From assembly GCA_048939265.1 (NCBI GenBank), contig JBHLPQ010000112.1, positions 1-12,456 of the forward strand: 12,456 nt of DNA, read 5' to 3'. Shown piece by piece: positions 7,722 to 12,456 of this stretch (positions are counted from its first letter, which is position 1; every line of letters starts with the position of its first letter). The notes beneath the pieces were generated by a model. The model was not told the origin of the DNA and searched no databases. It saw nothing but the letters and a program-made list of their open reading frames with translations. A program made the translations under genes and the position numbers. This stretch comes from Hodarchaeum sp048939265 (GTDB lineage Archaea; Asgardarchaeota; Heimdallarchaeia; Hodarchaeales; Hodarchaeaceae).

Positions 7722-8303
7722 ATGTCTATGATAACTAAGCAAACTATAATTGATGAATGGGGGAATATACATATTCCAACACCGCCAAAACTAGAAGAAG
7801 TGACCGTTGAATCGAAATCAACAGCACTACTGGTCTTGGACTTTCAGAAAATGAATTGCAATCAAGAGAGACGACCTAGATGCGTCGAGAGCCTACCTAA
7901 AGTTCAACGTTTGCTTTTTAAGGCGAGAGAAAAGGGTTTGTTTGTTGTTTACGCTCTGATAAGGTCCTCCCCAGTGGAAGATATCCGAGACGAGGTTAAA
8001 CCCCAAGGTCATGAACCAATTGTAAAATCAGGAGTAGATAAATTTTACAAAACTGATCTAGAGAAAGTTTTGGCAACAAACGCTATTTCAACGGTGATTA
8101 TTGTCGGAACTTCTGCACACGGGGCTGTACTACATACTGCCACTGGTGCTGCACAAAGAAAATTGAAAGTAATTGTTCCTGTTGACGGAATTTCTGCAAG
8201 TGAACCCTATGCAGAACAATACACGGTCTGGCACCTCGCAAATTCGCCAGGAACTCGAAGAAGTGTAACAATAACAATTTCTGATATGATTGGAATTATT
8301 TAG
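7722..8303 (+). CDS. Isochorismatase-fold (cysteine hydrolase superfamily) protein lacking the catalytic cysteine
   Basis: This is a 193-aa single-domain alpha/beta protein of the isochorismatase-like superfamily. The first acidic residue is in LLVLDFQ (D40) and the conserved lysine is K102 in IVKSGVDKF. The nucleophile loop reads VGTSAHGAVLHTATGA (128-143). In cysteine hydrolases (nicotinamidase, N-carbamoylsarcosine amidase) the seventh residue from the loop glycine is Cys; here it is A135. The AH at 132-133 instead recalls true isochorismatases such as EntB and PhzD, whose YAH loop also lacks the Cys and which cleave vinyl ethers. The C-terminal part (VDGISASEPYAEQYTVWHLANSPG) matches a subgroup I cannot assign a reaction. 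Two in-frame ATGs (7722, 7728) are possible starts. It is followed after 12 nt by the ene-reductase gene, very probably one operon. Confidence 0.85.
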   Translation: MSMITKQTIIDEWGNIHIPTPPKLEEVTVESKSTALLVLDFQKMNCNQERRPRCVESLPKVQRLLFKAREKGLFVVYALIRSSPVEDIRDEVKPQGHEPIVKSGVDKFYKTDLEKVLATNAISTVIIVGTSAHGAVLHTATGAAQRKLKVIVPVDGISASEPYAEQYTVWHLANSPGTRRSVTITISDMIGII

Positions 8304-8315
8304 TAGTGAAAAAAT

Positions 8316-9416
8316 ATGGAATTAAGACATCTCTTTACTCCTCATAAAATTGGAAATGTTCTGGTGAGGAATAGAATCGTAAGATCAGCAACTTCAGAGA
8401 ATATGGCAGAAGAGGGACACCCAAATGATCAACTTATTAAACTCTATATAGAATTAGCGAAAGGGGGAGTTGGATTAATAATCACAGGGGGGATTGCAGT
8501 AGATCCTTCAAGCACATTTTCAAAGAAAGGACCCAGTTTACATAGTGACGCTTTTATTCCCAGTCATAAAAAACTTGTAAACAGAGTTCATGATTATGAT
8601 ATCAAAATAGCCGCTCAAATCGGGCATACAGGTCGACAGAGTTCGAATAGGAGATATGAAGCAGTAGCACCCTCCTCGATATTAAATCCTCAAACTGGAC
8701 GAATTCCACGAACATTATCAACGGAAGAAATCAAAGAAAATATTATTCCTTGGTTTGTAGAGAGTGGTCGGAGAGCGTATGAAAGTGAGTATGATATGGT
8801 GCAATTACATTCTGCTCATGGATATCTATTGAGTAGTTTTCTGTCACCCTATACAAATAAACGAACTGACGAATTTGGGGGAAGCACTCTAAATCGTATA
8901 AAAATCTTAACAGATATTTATCAAGGACTCAGGGATGAAGTAGGAAAGGAGTTTCCAATCATTATTAAATTACAGACCCAGGATGGGGATTTACCAGGAG
9001 GATTATATCTAGATGAGGGACTAGAAATCACTAAAATTGTATCTGAAACAGGTTTCGACGCCATAGAACCAAGTGGTGGAGGATGGGATTTGATAGGGAC
9101 TGATTGGTTGCTTCCTAGTGTTGTAATTAACTCCCCTGAAGATGAAAATTATTTTCTTCCGACTGTACTAAAAATTCGTGCTCTCATTGATCATTGTTCA
9201 CTCATCCTTATGGGAGGTATCAGAAATCCATTATCAGCAGAAAAGTTTATTCAAGAAGGGATCGCTGACTTTATATCAATGAGTAGACCGTTGATATGTG
9301 AACCAGATCTTGCCAATCGCTGGAAAAACGGTGATCTCTCTCCAGCAGTATGTGAAAGTTGTAATTCTTGTTATTATTCTAATATTGAGGGCTCCTTAGA
9401 ATGCTTTTTAGACTGA
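8316..9416 (+). CDS. Old Yellow Enzyme-type NADH:flavin oxidoreductase with C-terminal Fe-S-type cysteine cluster
   Basis: This is an FMN-binding TIM-barrel ene-reductase. Family landmarks are LFTPHKIGNVLVRNRI at the N-terminus, QIGHTGRQ (101-108), QLHSAHGYLLSSFLSP with the substrate-binding pair H165/H168 and Y170, NKRTDEFGGS (181-190), phosphate-binding MGGIRNP (299-305) and SMSRPLICEP (331-340). The C-terminus carries C346-x2-C349-x2-C352-x10-C363. This fits the [4Fe-4S] cluster position of the 2,4-dienoyl-CoA/2-enoate reductase branch. The protein ends there at 366 aa, so the C-terminal FAD/NAD(P)H domain of full 2,4-dienoyl-CoA reductases is absent. It would need an external electron donor or a direct NADH route (inference). 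The likely reaction is reduction of an activated C=C bond. It lies 12 nt after the isochorismatase-fold gene. Confidence 0.92.
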   Translation: MELRHLFTPHKIGNVLVRNRIVRSATSENMAEEGHPNDQLIKLYIELAKGGVGLIITGGIAVDPSSTFSKKGPSLHSDAFIPSHKKLVNRVHDYDIKIAAQIGHTGRQSSNRRYEAVAPSSILNPQTGRIPRTLSTEEIKENIIPWFVESGRRAYESEYDMVQLHSAHGYLLSSFLSPYTNKRTDEFGGSTLNRIKILTDIYQGLRDEVGKEFPIIIKLQTQDGDLPGGLYLDEGLEITKIVSETGFDAIEPSGGGWDLIGTDWLLPSVVINSPEDENYFLPTVLKIRALIDHCSLILMGGIRNPLSAEKFIQEGIADFISMSRPLICEPDLANRWKNGDLSPAVCESCNSCYYSNIEGSLECFLD

Positions 9417-9440
9417 ATACATAACGGTTGTAAAGCGCCT

Positions 9441-9461
9441 TCATTATAACAAAAATAATGA
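9441..9461. repeat. AT-rich inverted repeat upstream of polyprenol-kinase-like gene
   Basis: TCATTAT (9441-9447) and ATAATGA (9455-9461) are perfect 7-bp inverted arms around a 7-nt loop, in the 63-nt gap before the next gene. The left arm overlaps a TTATAA box (9445-9450) that could be the TATA element for the start at 9480. It may be an operator half-site pair or chance in AT-rich DNA. With no T-run after it, it is unlikely to be a terminator. Confidence 0.35.
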
Positions 9462-9479
9462 AAAGGACATGAAAAACAA

Positions 9480-10280
9480 ATGAAAATCCTTCCTCCTGAA
9501 TTTTTTCTTATCCAAGATATCCTTGTCGTGATAATCTCGTTTGTCATTAGTATTTTATTTTTCTATTTCACTGATTGGATTAAGAAGAAAGGTCTAGCCT
9601 CACAGTATTTCACACGCAAGCTCATTCATCTCGCTTTAGCACCTATATTCCTATTTACATTTTTACTATATTCGGGGGAGTGGTTTAGTCCATGGATCGC
9701 TGTAATTATCCCGATAGTCTATTTCATAGCCATACTTCTAATCAACTTAGATATTATTAAATTAAGTCAACTGACGACAACGATGAGCCGCTCGGGAGAC
9801 CCTCGTGAGCTCCTTCGTGGCATTGCTTACTATCTTGTTGTAGTAATCATCGTCTGCATTGTTGGGTGGTCGTCTTACCCTCTCTTATCGTGGTACAGTC
9901 CTTTAGCAATATTTGTTATTTCAATTCTCGCTGTAGGAGATGGACTTGCAGATATTGTCGGGCGAAAAATGAACAGATATAAATTCAAGATTTTTGCTGA
10001 GAAGTCAATTCCTGGTTCTGTGGCAATGTTTGTTTCATCCTTAGTTGCTTGTCTTGCATTTCTGATGATCTTTGGTTATGACGTATTATCCATGATCTTT
10101 CTTACTTTGGTCATTGTAGGAGTTGCTACACTCGTTGAAGCTATTTCTCCTGGTGACATGGATAACATAACAGTTCCATTGACTACAGTTATTGTATATA
10201 TCTTAATTACACCCCTTCTAGTGCCATTTACTGAATGGTCTTTACTTTCATTGCCTTTCCCCAATGATTTCAAGAACTAA
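9480..10280 (+). CDS. Dolichol/phytol-kinase-like (Sec59/VTE5-type) integral membrane CTP-dependent kinase
   Basis: This 266-aa polytopic protein has about seven membrane helices. Motifs fit the CTP-dependent polyprenol kinase/cytidylyltransferase superfamily: FTRKLIH (R46, K47, H50) after the first helix, SRSGDPRELLRG (103-114), GDGLADIVGRK (153-163, with G153, D154 and D158), KSIPGS (175-180), and E220...PGDMDNITVPL (224-234). That order and the DN-(I/L)-TVPL ending match dolichol kinase Sec59 and the phytol/farnesol kinases, which phosphorylate isoprenoid alcohols using CTP. In an archaeon the likely substrate is a polyprenol or geranylgeraniol feeding lipid or glycan-carrier synthesis (inference). 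AAAGGA lies 12 nt before the ATG. A four-codon frame starting at 9469 overlaps the start codon through ATGA. Confidence 0.85.
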   Translation: MKILPPEFFLIQDILVVIISFVISILFFYFTDWIKKKGLASQYFTRKLIHLALAPIFLFTFLLYSGEWFSPWIAVIIPIVYFIAILLINLDIIKLSQLTTTMSRSGDPRELLRGIAYYLVVVIIVCIVGWSSYPLLSWYSPLAIFVISILAVGDGLADIVGRKMNRYKFKIFAEKSIPGSVAMFVSSLVACLAFLMIFGYDVLSMIFLTLVIVGVATLVEAISPGDMDNITVPLTTVIVYILITPLLVPFTEWSLLSLPFPNDFKN

Positions 10281-10294
10281 AGGAAAAGTGAAAA

Positions 10295-10900
10295 ATGAAA
10301 AAATCGTCTCAGACTGCTTTTTTAGGACTTCTGAGTATTTTTCTTGTTGTTGTATCATTAATTATCACCTGGTTTTTTTTTAATGTCAATGGATCTGATG
10401 AAATTCCGAGTAGACTAATGTTTTATTTCTTTCAATTCATTCTTGGGTTAATATTCATTCCCATTATGCTTTGGGGTACTTATCGGGCTTATCTGGAACA
10501 AAGACCCGAAATTGCTCATAGAGCGTGGTGGTGTGAATGTAAAACGACTTCTAAAGAGGAAGTTACTCCCCGTTATCACTATGGCCTCTCAATTATGTTT
10601 CATTTAATTTGTTTTGGGTCGTTTTACGTTGATAGTATAAATTTCTCAACTGGATCCCCTCTAACTTTAGTGGATATTCTCATCTTAGCTCTTTGGGGAG
10701 GTTCACTGGTGTGTATTCTCGTTGGGATATATATCTATGAGGAGACGCCTACTCTAAGGAAACAACTGATGATTTCAGACTTTTGCCCGAAATGTGGTCA
10801 AAAAAATCCTAAAAAGCTAAAATTCTGCAATAATTGTGGAGAATCCCTACTAATAAGCTCAAATCACTCATTTAACACTGCAGTAATTGTTGACAAGTAG
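10295..10900 (+). CDS. Membrane protein with C-terminal zinc ribbon
   Basis: This is a 201-aa protein of unknown function. Four hydrophobic helices lie near residues 8-29, 41-61, 96-112 and 123-147. They are followed by a cytosolic-type zinc ribbon with C164-x2-C167-x10-C178-x2-C181 (CPKCG...CNNCG), the common double-knuckle seen at the ends of many archaeal membrane proteins. A further Cys pair, C80 and C82, lies in the loop between helices 2 and 3. The ATG is 14 nt after the kinase-like gene stop and is preceded by AAGGAAAAGTGA, so the two genes are almost certainly one transcript. A T-rich run after the stop is the probable end of that transcript. The sequence does not indicate what the ribbon binds. 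Confidence 0.78.
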   Translation: MKKSSQTAFLGLLSIFLVVVSLIITWFFFNVNGSDEIPSRLMFYFFQFILGLIFIPIMLWGTYRAYLEQRPEIAHRAWWCECKTTSKEEVTPRYHYGLSIMFHLICFGSFYVDSINFSTGSPLTLVDILILALWGGSLVCILVGIYIYEETPTLRKQLMISDFCPKCGQKNPKKLKFCNNCGESLLISSNHSFNTAVIVDK

Positions 10901-10966
10901 ATTATTCCTGTAGTGAAATTCACAAATAGTTCAATATAGGTGATTTAGACCCCAAATTCGAAAGCA

Positions 10967-10983
10967 TTTTTCTTTTTATTTTC
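10967..10983 (+). terminator. Oligo-T transcription terminator
   Basis: A 17-nt run that is T except for one C and one A lies 67 nt after the zinc-ribbon gene stop, with no hairpin before it. Archaeal RNA polymerase terminates at such T-runs, so this most likely ends the 9480-10900 transcript before the convergent ridA gene. Confidence 0.6.
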
Positions 10984-11011
10984 CAGTAATAATGATTAAA
11001 TAAACGCTTAA

Positions 11012-11398
11012 CTAGTCAATAACACAATCAGCTTCAGTCTCTACTAACCATTCTTCATTTACAAACCCTTTTACTTCAATGAAACTACATGTCGGACGAA
11101 TCTTCGAAAAAAACTCCCCATGAGCCTTAGCAGCTTTTTTCCAATTTGAAATGTCTCTTAAGAAAATCCTTGTTCGAATTGTATTGTCAAGTTTACCTCC
11201 TGCCTCTTCTATTGCCTTTTTCATGATTTCAATACAGTACTTTGTTTGTTCATAAGGATCACCTAGAGCAAAGGTAGATCCATCAGGTTTAATTGGAGCC
11301 GTACCAGAGACAGCAATGATATTTTTAATCCTAACTGCTCTGGAGAATCCGATAGGTTCCTCGAACGGAGATCCTGATGATACATTAATCCTAGTCAT
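11012..11398 (-). CDS. RidA (YjgF/YER057c/UK114) family protein
   Basis: At 128 aa this is the normal single-domain length for a trimeric RidA-family protein. Typical elements are FSRAVRIKNIIAVSGTAPI near the N-terminus, the NTIRTRIFLRDISNW helix-strand, and the C-terminal RPTCSFIEVKGF...LVETEADCVI. R101 (in RPTCSF) corresponds to the arginine essential for imine deamination in RidA, and E120 fits the conserved glutamate of the last strand. RidA removes reactive 2-aminoacrylate-type enamines/imines produced by PLP enzymes. The VSGTAPI strand and divergent neighbour suggest one of the Rid subfamilies other than archetypal RidA (less certain). The ATG at 11398 has no clear Shine-Dalgarno. Its promoter lies in the shared upstream region. 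Confidence 0.9.
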   Translation of the reverse strand: MTRINVSSGSPFEEPIGFSRAVRIKNIIAVSGTAPIKPDGSTFALGDPYEQTKYCIEIMKKAIEEAGGKLDNTIRTRIFLRDISNWKKAAKAHGEFFSKIRPTCSFIEVKGFVNEEWLVETEADCVID

Positions 11399-11451
11399 TA
11401 TTATTCACATCATTCTTTATGTTGACATTTATTTAGATAATATTCTAATCA

Positions 11452-11465
11452 ACTTTGTACAAAGT
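11452..11465. repeat. 14-bp perfect palindrome, probable operator
   Basis: ACTTTGTACAAAGT is its own reverse complement over 14 bp, the form expected for a dimeric regulator site. Its right half contains the first TACAAAG of the phased array, and its left half supplies the inverted CTTTGTA copy. Confidence 0.65.
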
Positions 11466-11511
11466 ACTTCCATAATACAAAGCTATTTAAACATACAAAG
11501 GAAGTAAATCA
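11458..11511. repeat. Three TACAAAG direct repeats at exact 18-bp spacing
   Basis: TACAAAG occurs at 11458-11464, 11476-11482 and 11494-11500, each followed by 11 unrelated bases, so the period is exactly 18 bp. The array spans the TATA-like box and the start region of the membrane-protein gene. Identical spacing suggests an array of sites for one DNA-binding protein rather than chance. Confidence 0.65.
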
Positions 11512-11520
11512 ATTGGATAC

Positions 11521-12165
11521 TTGGTGAAAATCTTGAATGAGAAAATTGATCTAAAAAAAATTGAACAACACACATTCCATGAATATATGATTGATGGAAT
11601 TACAGAGATCCTTTTAGGACTTTTATTGATATTTTTGCCTGTCCTCTTTACTTTACCATTCTTTGTAGTGTTTGTCCCCTTTTGGATCCTGTACGGTAGG
11701 TATTTCGTTGACTTGATACGTGAACGTACCACTTATCCTCGTCTAGGGAGAGTAGAATTTAAGCGAGACACTGAAAAAGAAGGATATTCAATGAAGAAAT
11801 CTCTGATTGAATTTCTGCTATTCTTATTTGGATCTTGTATTATAACAGTTGTCATGATGATAATATTTGAGGGTAAATTCGATTTAGCTTTGATATACAA
11901 ATGGGTTCCATTTCTTTTCGGATTTATAATGTTTGGTCCTAGTCTTTTCCTTGTAGATAAAACTGGCCAGCACCGTTATTACTTTCTTGGCATCTTTTCA
12001 ACAATTCTTGGTTTTATCTTTGCGGTCGTGCTTGATTTTCCTGATGATAAGTTAGGAATATTTCTCTATTTCTTTATTCTAGGTGTTTTATCGCTTTTTC
12101 TTGGAATAATAAGATACATTAGATTTATTCAAACCTATCCAGTGATTCACGTTGAGGAGGAGTAA
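11521..12165 (+). CDS. Six-helix membrane protein of unknown function, partner of downstream regulator
   Basis: I do not recognise a named family with certainty. The protein has about six hydrophobic helices (near 27-42, 43-63, 94-116, 124-145, 153-171 and 177-200). Between helices 2 and 3 is a charged cytosolic-type loop containing YPRLGRVEF (72-80). The opening DGITEILLGLLLI followed by a YPR-x-G-x-V loop recurs in small bacterial and archaeal membrane proteins often encoded next to winged-helix regulators (recollection, not verified). There is no ATG start: the frame opens at TTG 11521, immediately followed by GTG 11524, and either could initiate. GGAAG (11500-11504) is rather far upstream as a ribosome binding site. 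The C-terminus VEEE encodes the strong GAGGAGGAG used by the next gene. Confidence 0.7.
   Translation: MVKILNEKIDLKKIEQHTFHEYMIDGITEILLGLLLIFLPVLFTLPFFVVFVPFWILYGRYFVDLIRERTTYPRLGRVEFKRDTEKEGYSMKKSLIEFLLFLFGSCIITVVMMIIFEGKFDLALIYKWVPFLFGFIMFGPSLFLVDKTGQHRYYFLGIFSTILGFIFAVVLDFPDDKLGIFLYFFILGVLSLFLGIIRYIRFIQTYPVIHVEEE
12156..12162 (+). promoter_or_regulatory. Strong Shine-Dalgarno deciding a CTG start
   Basis: GGAGGAG lies within the last codons of the membrane-protein gene and 5 nt before CTG 12168. It is the strongest ribosome binding site in the window and marks the start of the next gene, where no ATG, GTG or TTG is available. Confidence 0.65.
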
Positions 12166-12167
12166 TC

Positions 12168-12456
12168 CTGACAAATAAAGAAACCAACACTGATAATGAT
12201 ATTGATGTTCCCGAACCTTCTGTCATTGATAAGCTTATTCACGAGCCATCACGCCTCATAATAATGTCTCATCTGTATACCGTGGAGAACGCGGATCTTA
12301 TCTTTTTCAAAAGAAAGACTGCTCTTTCGTGGGGGAATCTTTCTTCGCATGCTTCTAAACTAGAGGATGCTGGTTATATTAAGATTGATAAAATTTTTCG
12401 GGGTAAGAAACCTGTGACCATCTTGGAAATTACTGAACAAGGTCGAGAAGCCTTTG
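12168..12456 (+). CDS. Winged-helix transcriptional regulator (HTH_34-like), 3' truncated by window, CTG start
   Basis: The open frame runs off the window end after 96 codons. After a polar 20-residue leader it reads IDKLIHEPSRLIIMSHLY, then TALSWGNLSSHASKLEDAGYIKI, then the wing FRGKKPVTILEITEQGREAF. This is the pattern of small ArsR/MarR-like archaeal winged-helix proteins of the HTH_34 type, with recognition helix about 52-66 (SWGNLSSHASKLEDA). The frame has a stop at 12153 and no ATG, GTG or TTG until ATG 12264, which falls inside the first helix of the domain. Translation must therefore begin upstream. CTG 12168, 5 nt after GGAGGAG, is the best candidate, with ATC 12165 the alternative. 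The gene starts 2 nt after the membrane-protein stop, so the two are translationally linked, and it may regulate that gene and ridA (inference). Confidence 0.8.
   Translation, partial: MTNKETNTDNDIDVPEPSVIDKLIHEPSRLIIMSHLYTVENADLIFFKRKTALSWGNLSSHASKLEDAGYIKIDKIFRGKKPVTILEITEQGREAF

Larger units (their letters stand above)
11399..11520. promoter_or_regulatory. Divergent promoter/operator region, ridA / six-helix membrane protein
   Basis: This 122-nt spacer holds a palindrome, a three-copy phased repeat and a plus-strand TATA-like box CTATTTAAAC (11483-11492) inside the repeat array. The box lies about 30-38 nt before the start codon of the downstream membrane-protein gene. A minus-strand A/T-rich stretch at about 11428-11445 could serve ridA. 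The overlap of TATA box and repeats suggests that a protein bound to the repeats would control initiation, possibly the winged-helix protein encoded two genes downstream (inference). Confidence 0.5.

Noticed and set aside
9441..9461. Intrinsic terminator after the ene-reductase gene
   Set aside because: The stem is entirely AT-rich apart from one pair and has no T-run after it, so it is recorded only as an inverted repeat.
10076..10273. 65-codon minus-strand frame
   Set aside because: It is opposite the conserved PGDMDNITVPL end of the kinase-like gene.
11316..11507. 63-codon plus-strand frame across the ridA start and intergenic region
   Set aside because: It overlaps the conserved N-terminus of RidA in antisense and runs through the repeat array, with no family features.
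11458..11511. CRISPR array or plasmid-type iterons
   Set aside because: The repeats are only 7 bp, number three, and sit in a promoter. There is no leader, cas gene or replication initiator nearby.
11487..11732. 81-codon minus-strand frame
   Set aside because: It is antisense to the membrane-protein gene. Its Lys/Ser/Ile-rich composition reflects reversed hydrophobic codons.

Overview
The window looks like chromosomal DNA of an AT-rich archaeon. The reasons are TATA-like boxes about 25-45 bp before start codons, few strong Shine-Dalgarno sites, very short gaps, and archaeal-type proteins: a CxxC HIT protein, a winged-helix regulator with a membrane partner, and a CTP-type polyprenol kinase. 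A 607-residue TPR protein and a Cwh43-like membrane nuclease-fold protein suggest an Asgard (Loki/Heimdall-like) lineage. That assignment is an inference from protein style, not from a marker gene. I see no rRNA, tRNA, CRISPR array, insertion sequence or phage module. No stretch over 300 bases lacks a gene.

Layout. (1) 1-5196, plus strand: a membrane protein with a C-terminal EEP domain resembling eukaryotic Cwh43/PGAP2IP, then a compact run of TPR protein, J-domain protein, HIT-family nucleotide hydrolase and a DNA methyltransferase carrying a zinc-ribbon-like insert. Gaps in this run are 7-37 nt. (2) 5203-7648: an MBL-fold hydrolase (minus) and a Nudix hydrolase (plus) diverge from one promoter region, followed by an ABC-2-type permease (minus). 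The methyltransferase/MBL and Nudix/permease pairs converge with only 6 and 3 nt between stop codons. (3) 7722-10900, plus strand: an isochorismatase-fold protein lacking the catalytic cysteine is tightly linked to an Old Yellow Enzyme-type reductase with a C-terminal four-cysteine cluster. Then come a dolichol/phytol-kinase-like membrane enzyme and a zinc-ribbon membrane protein, followed by a T-rich terminator. (4) 11012-12456: a RidA-family protein (minus) diverges from a six-helix membrane protein and a winged-helix regulator that runs off the window. The regulator seems to start at CTG behind a strong Shine-Dalgarno sequence.

No single dramatic new system is evident. The best leads are an 18-bp-phased triple repeat with a 14-bp palindrome in the ridA/membrane-protein intergenic region, the Cwh43-like protein in an archaeal setting, the CTG-initiated regulator/membrane-protein module, and the cysteine-less isochorismatase-fold protein paired with an Fe-S-type ene-reductase.
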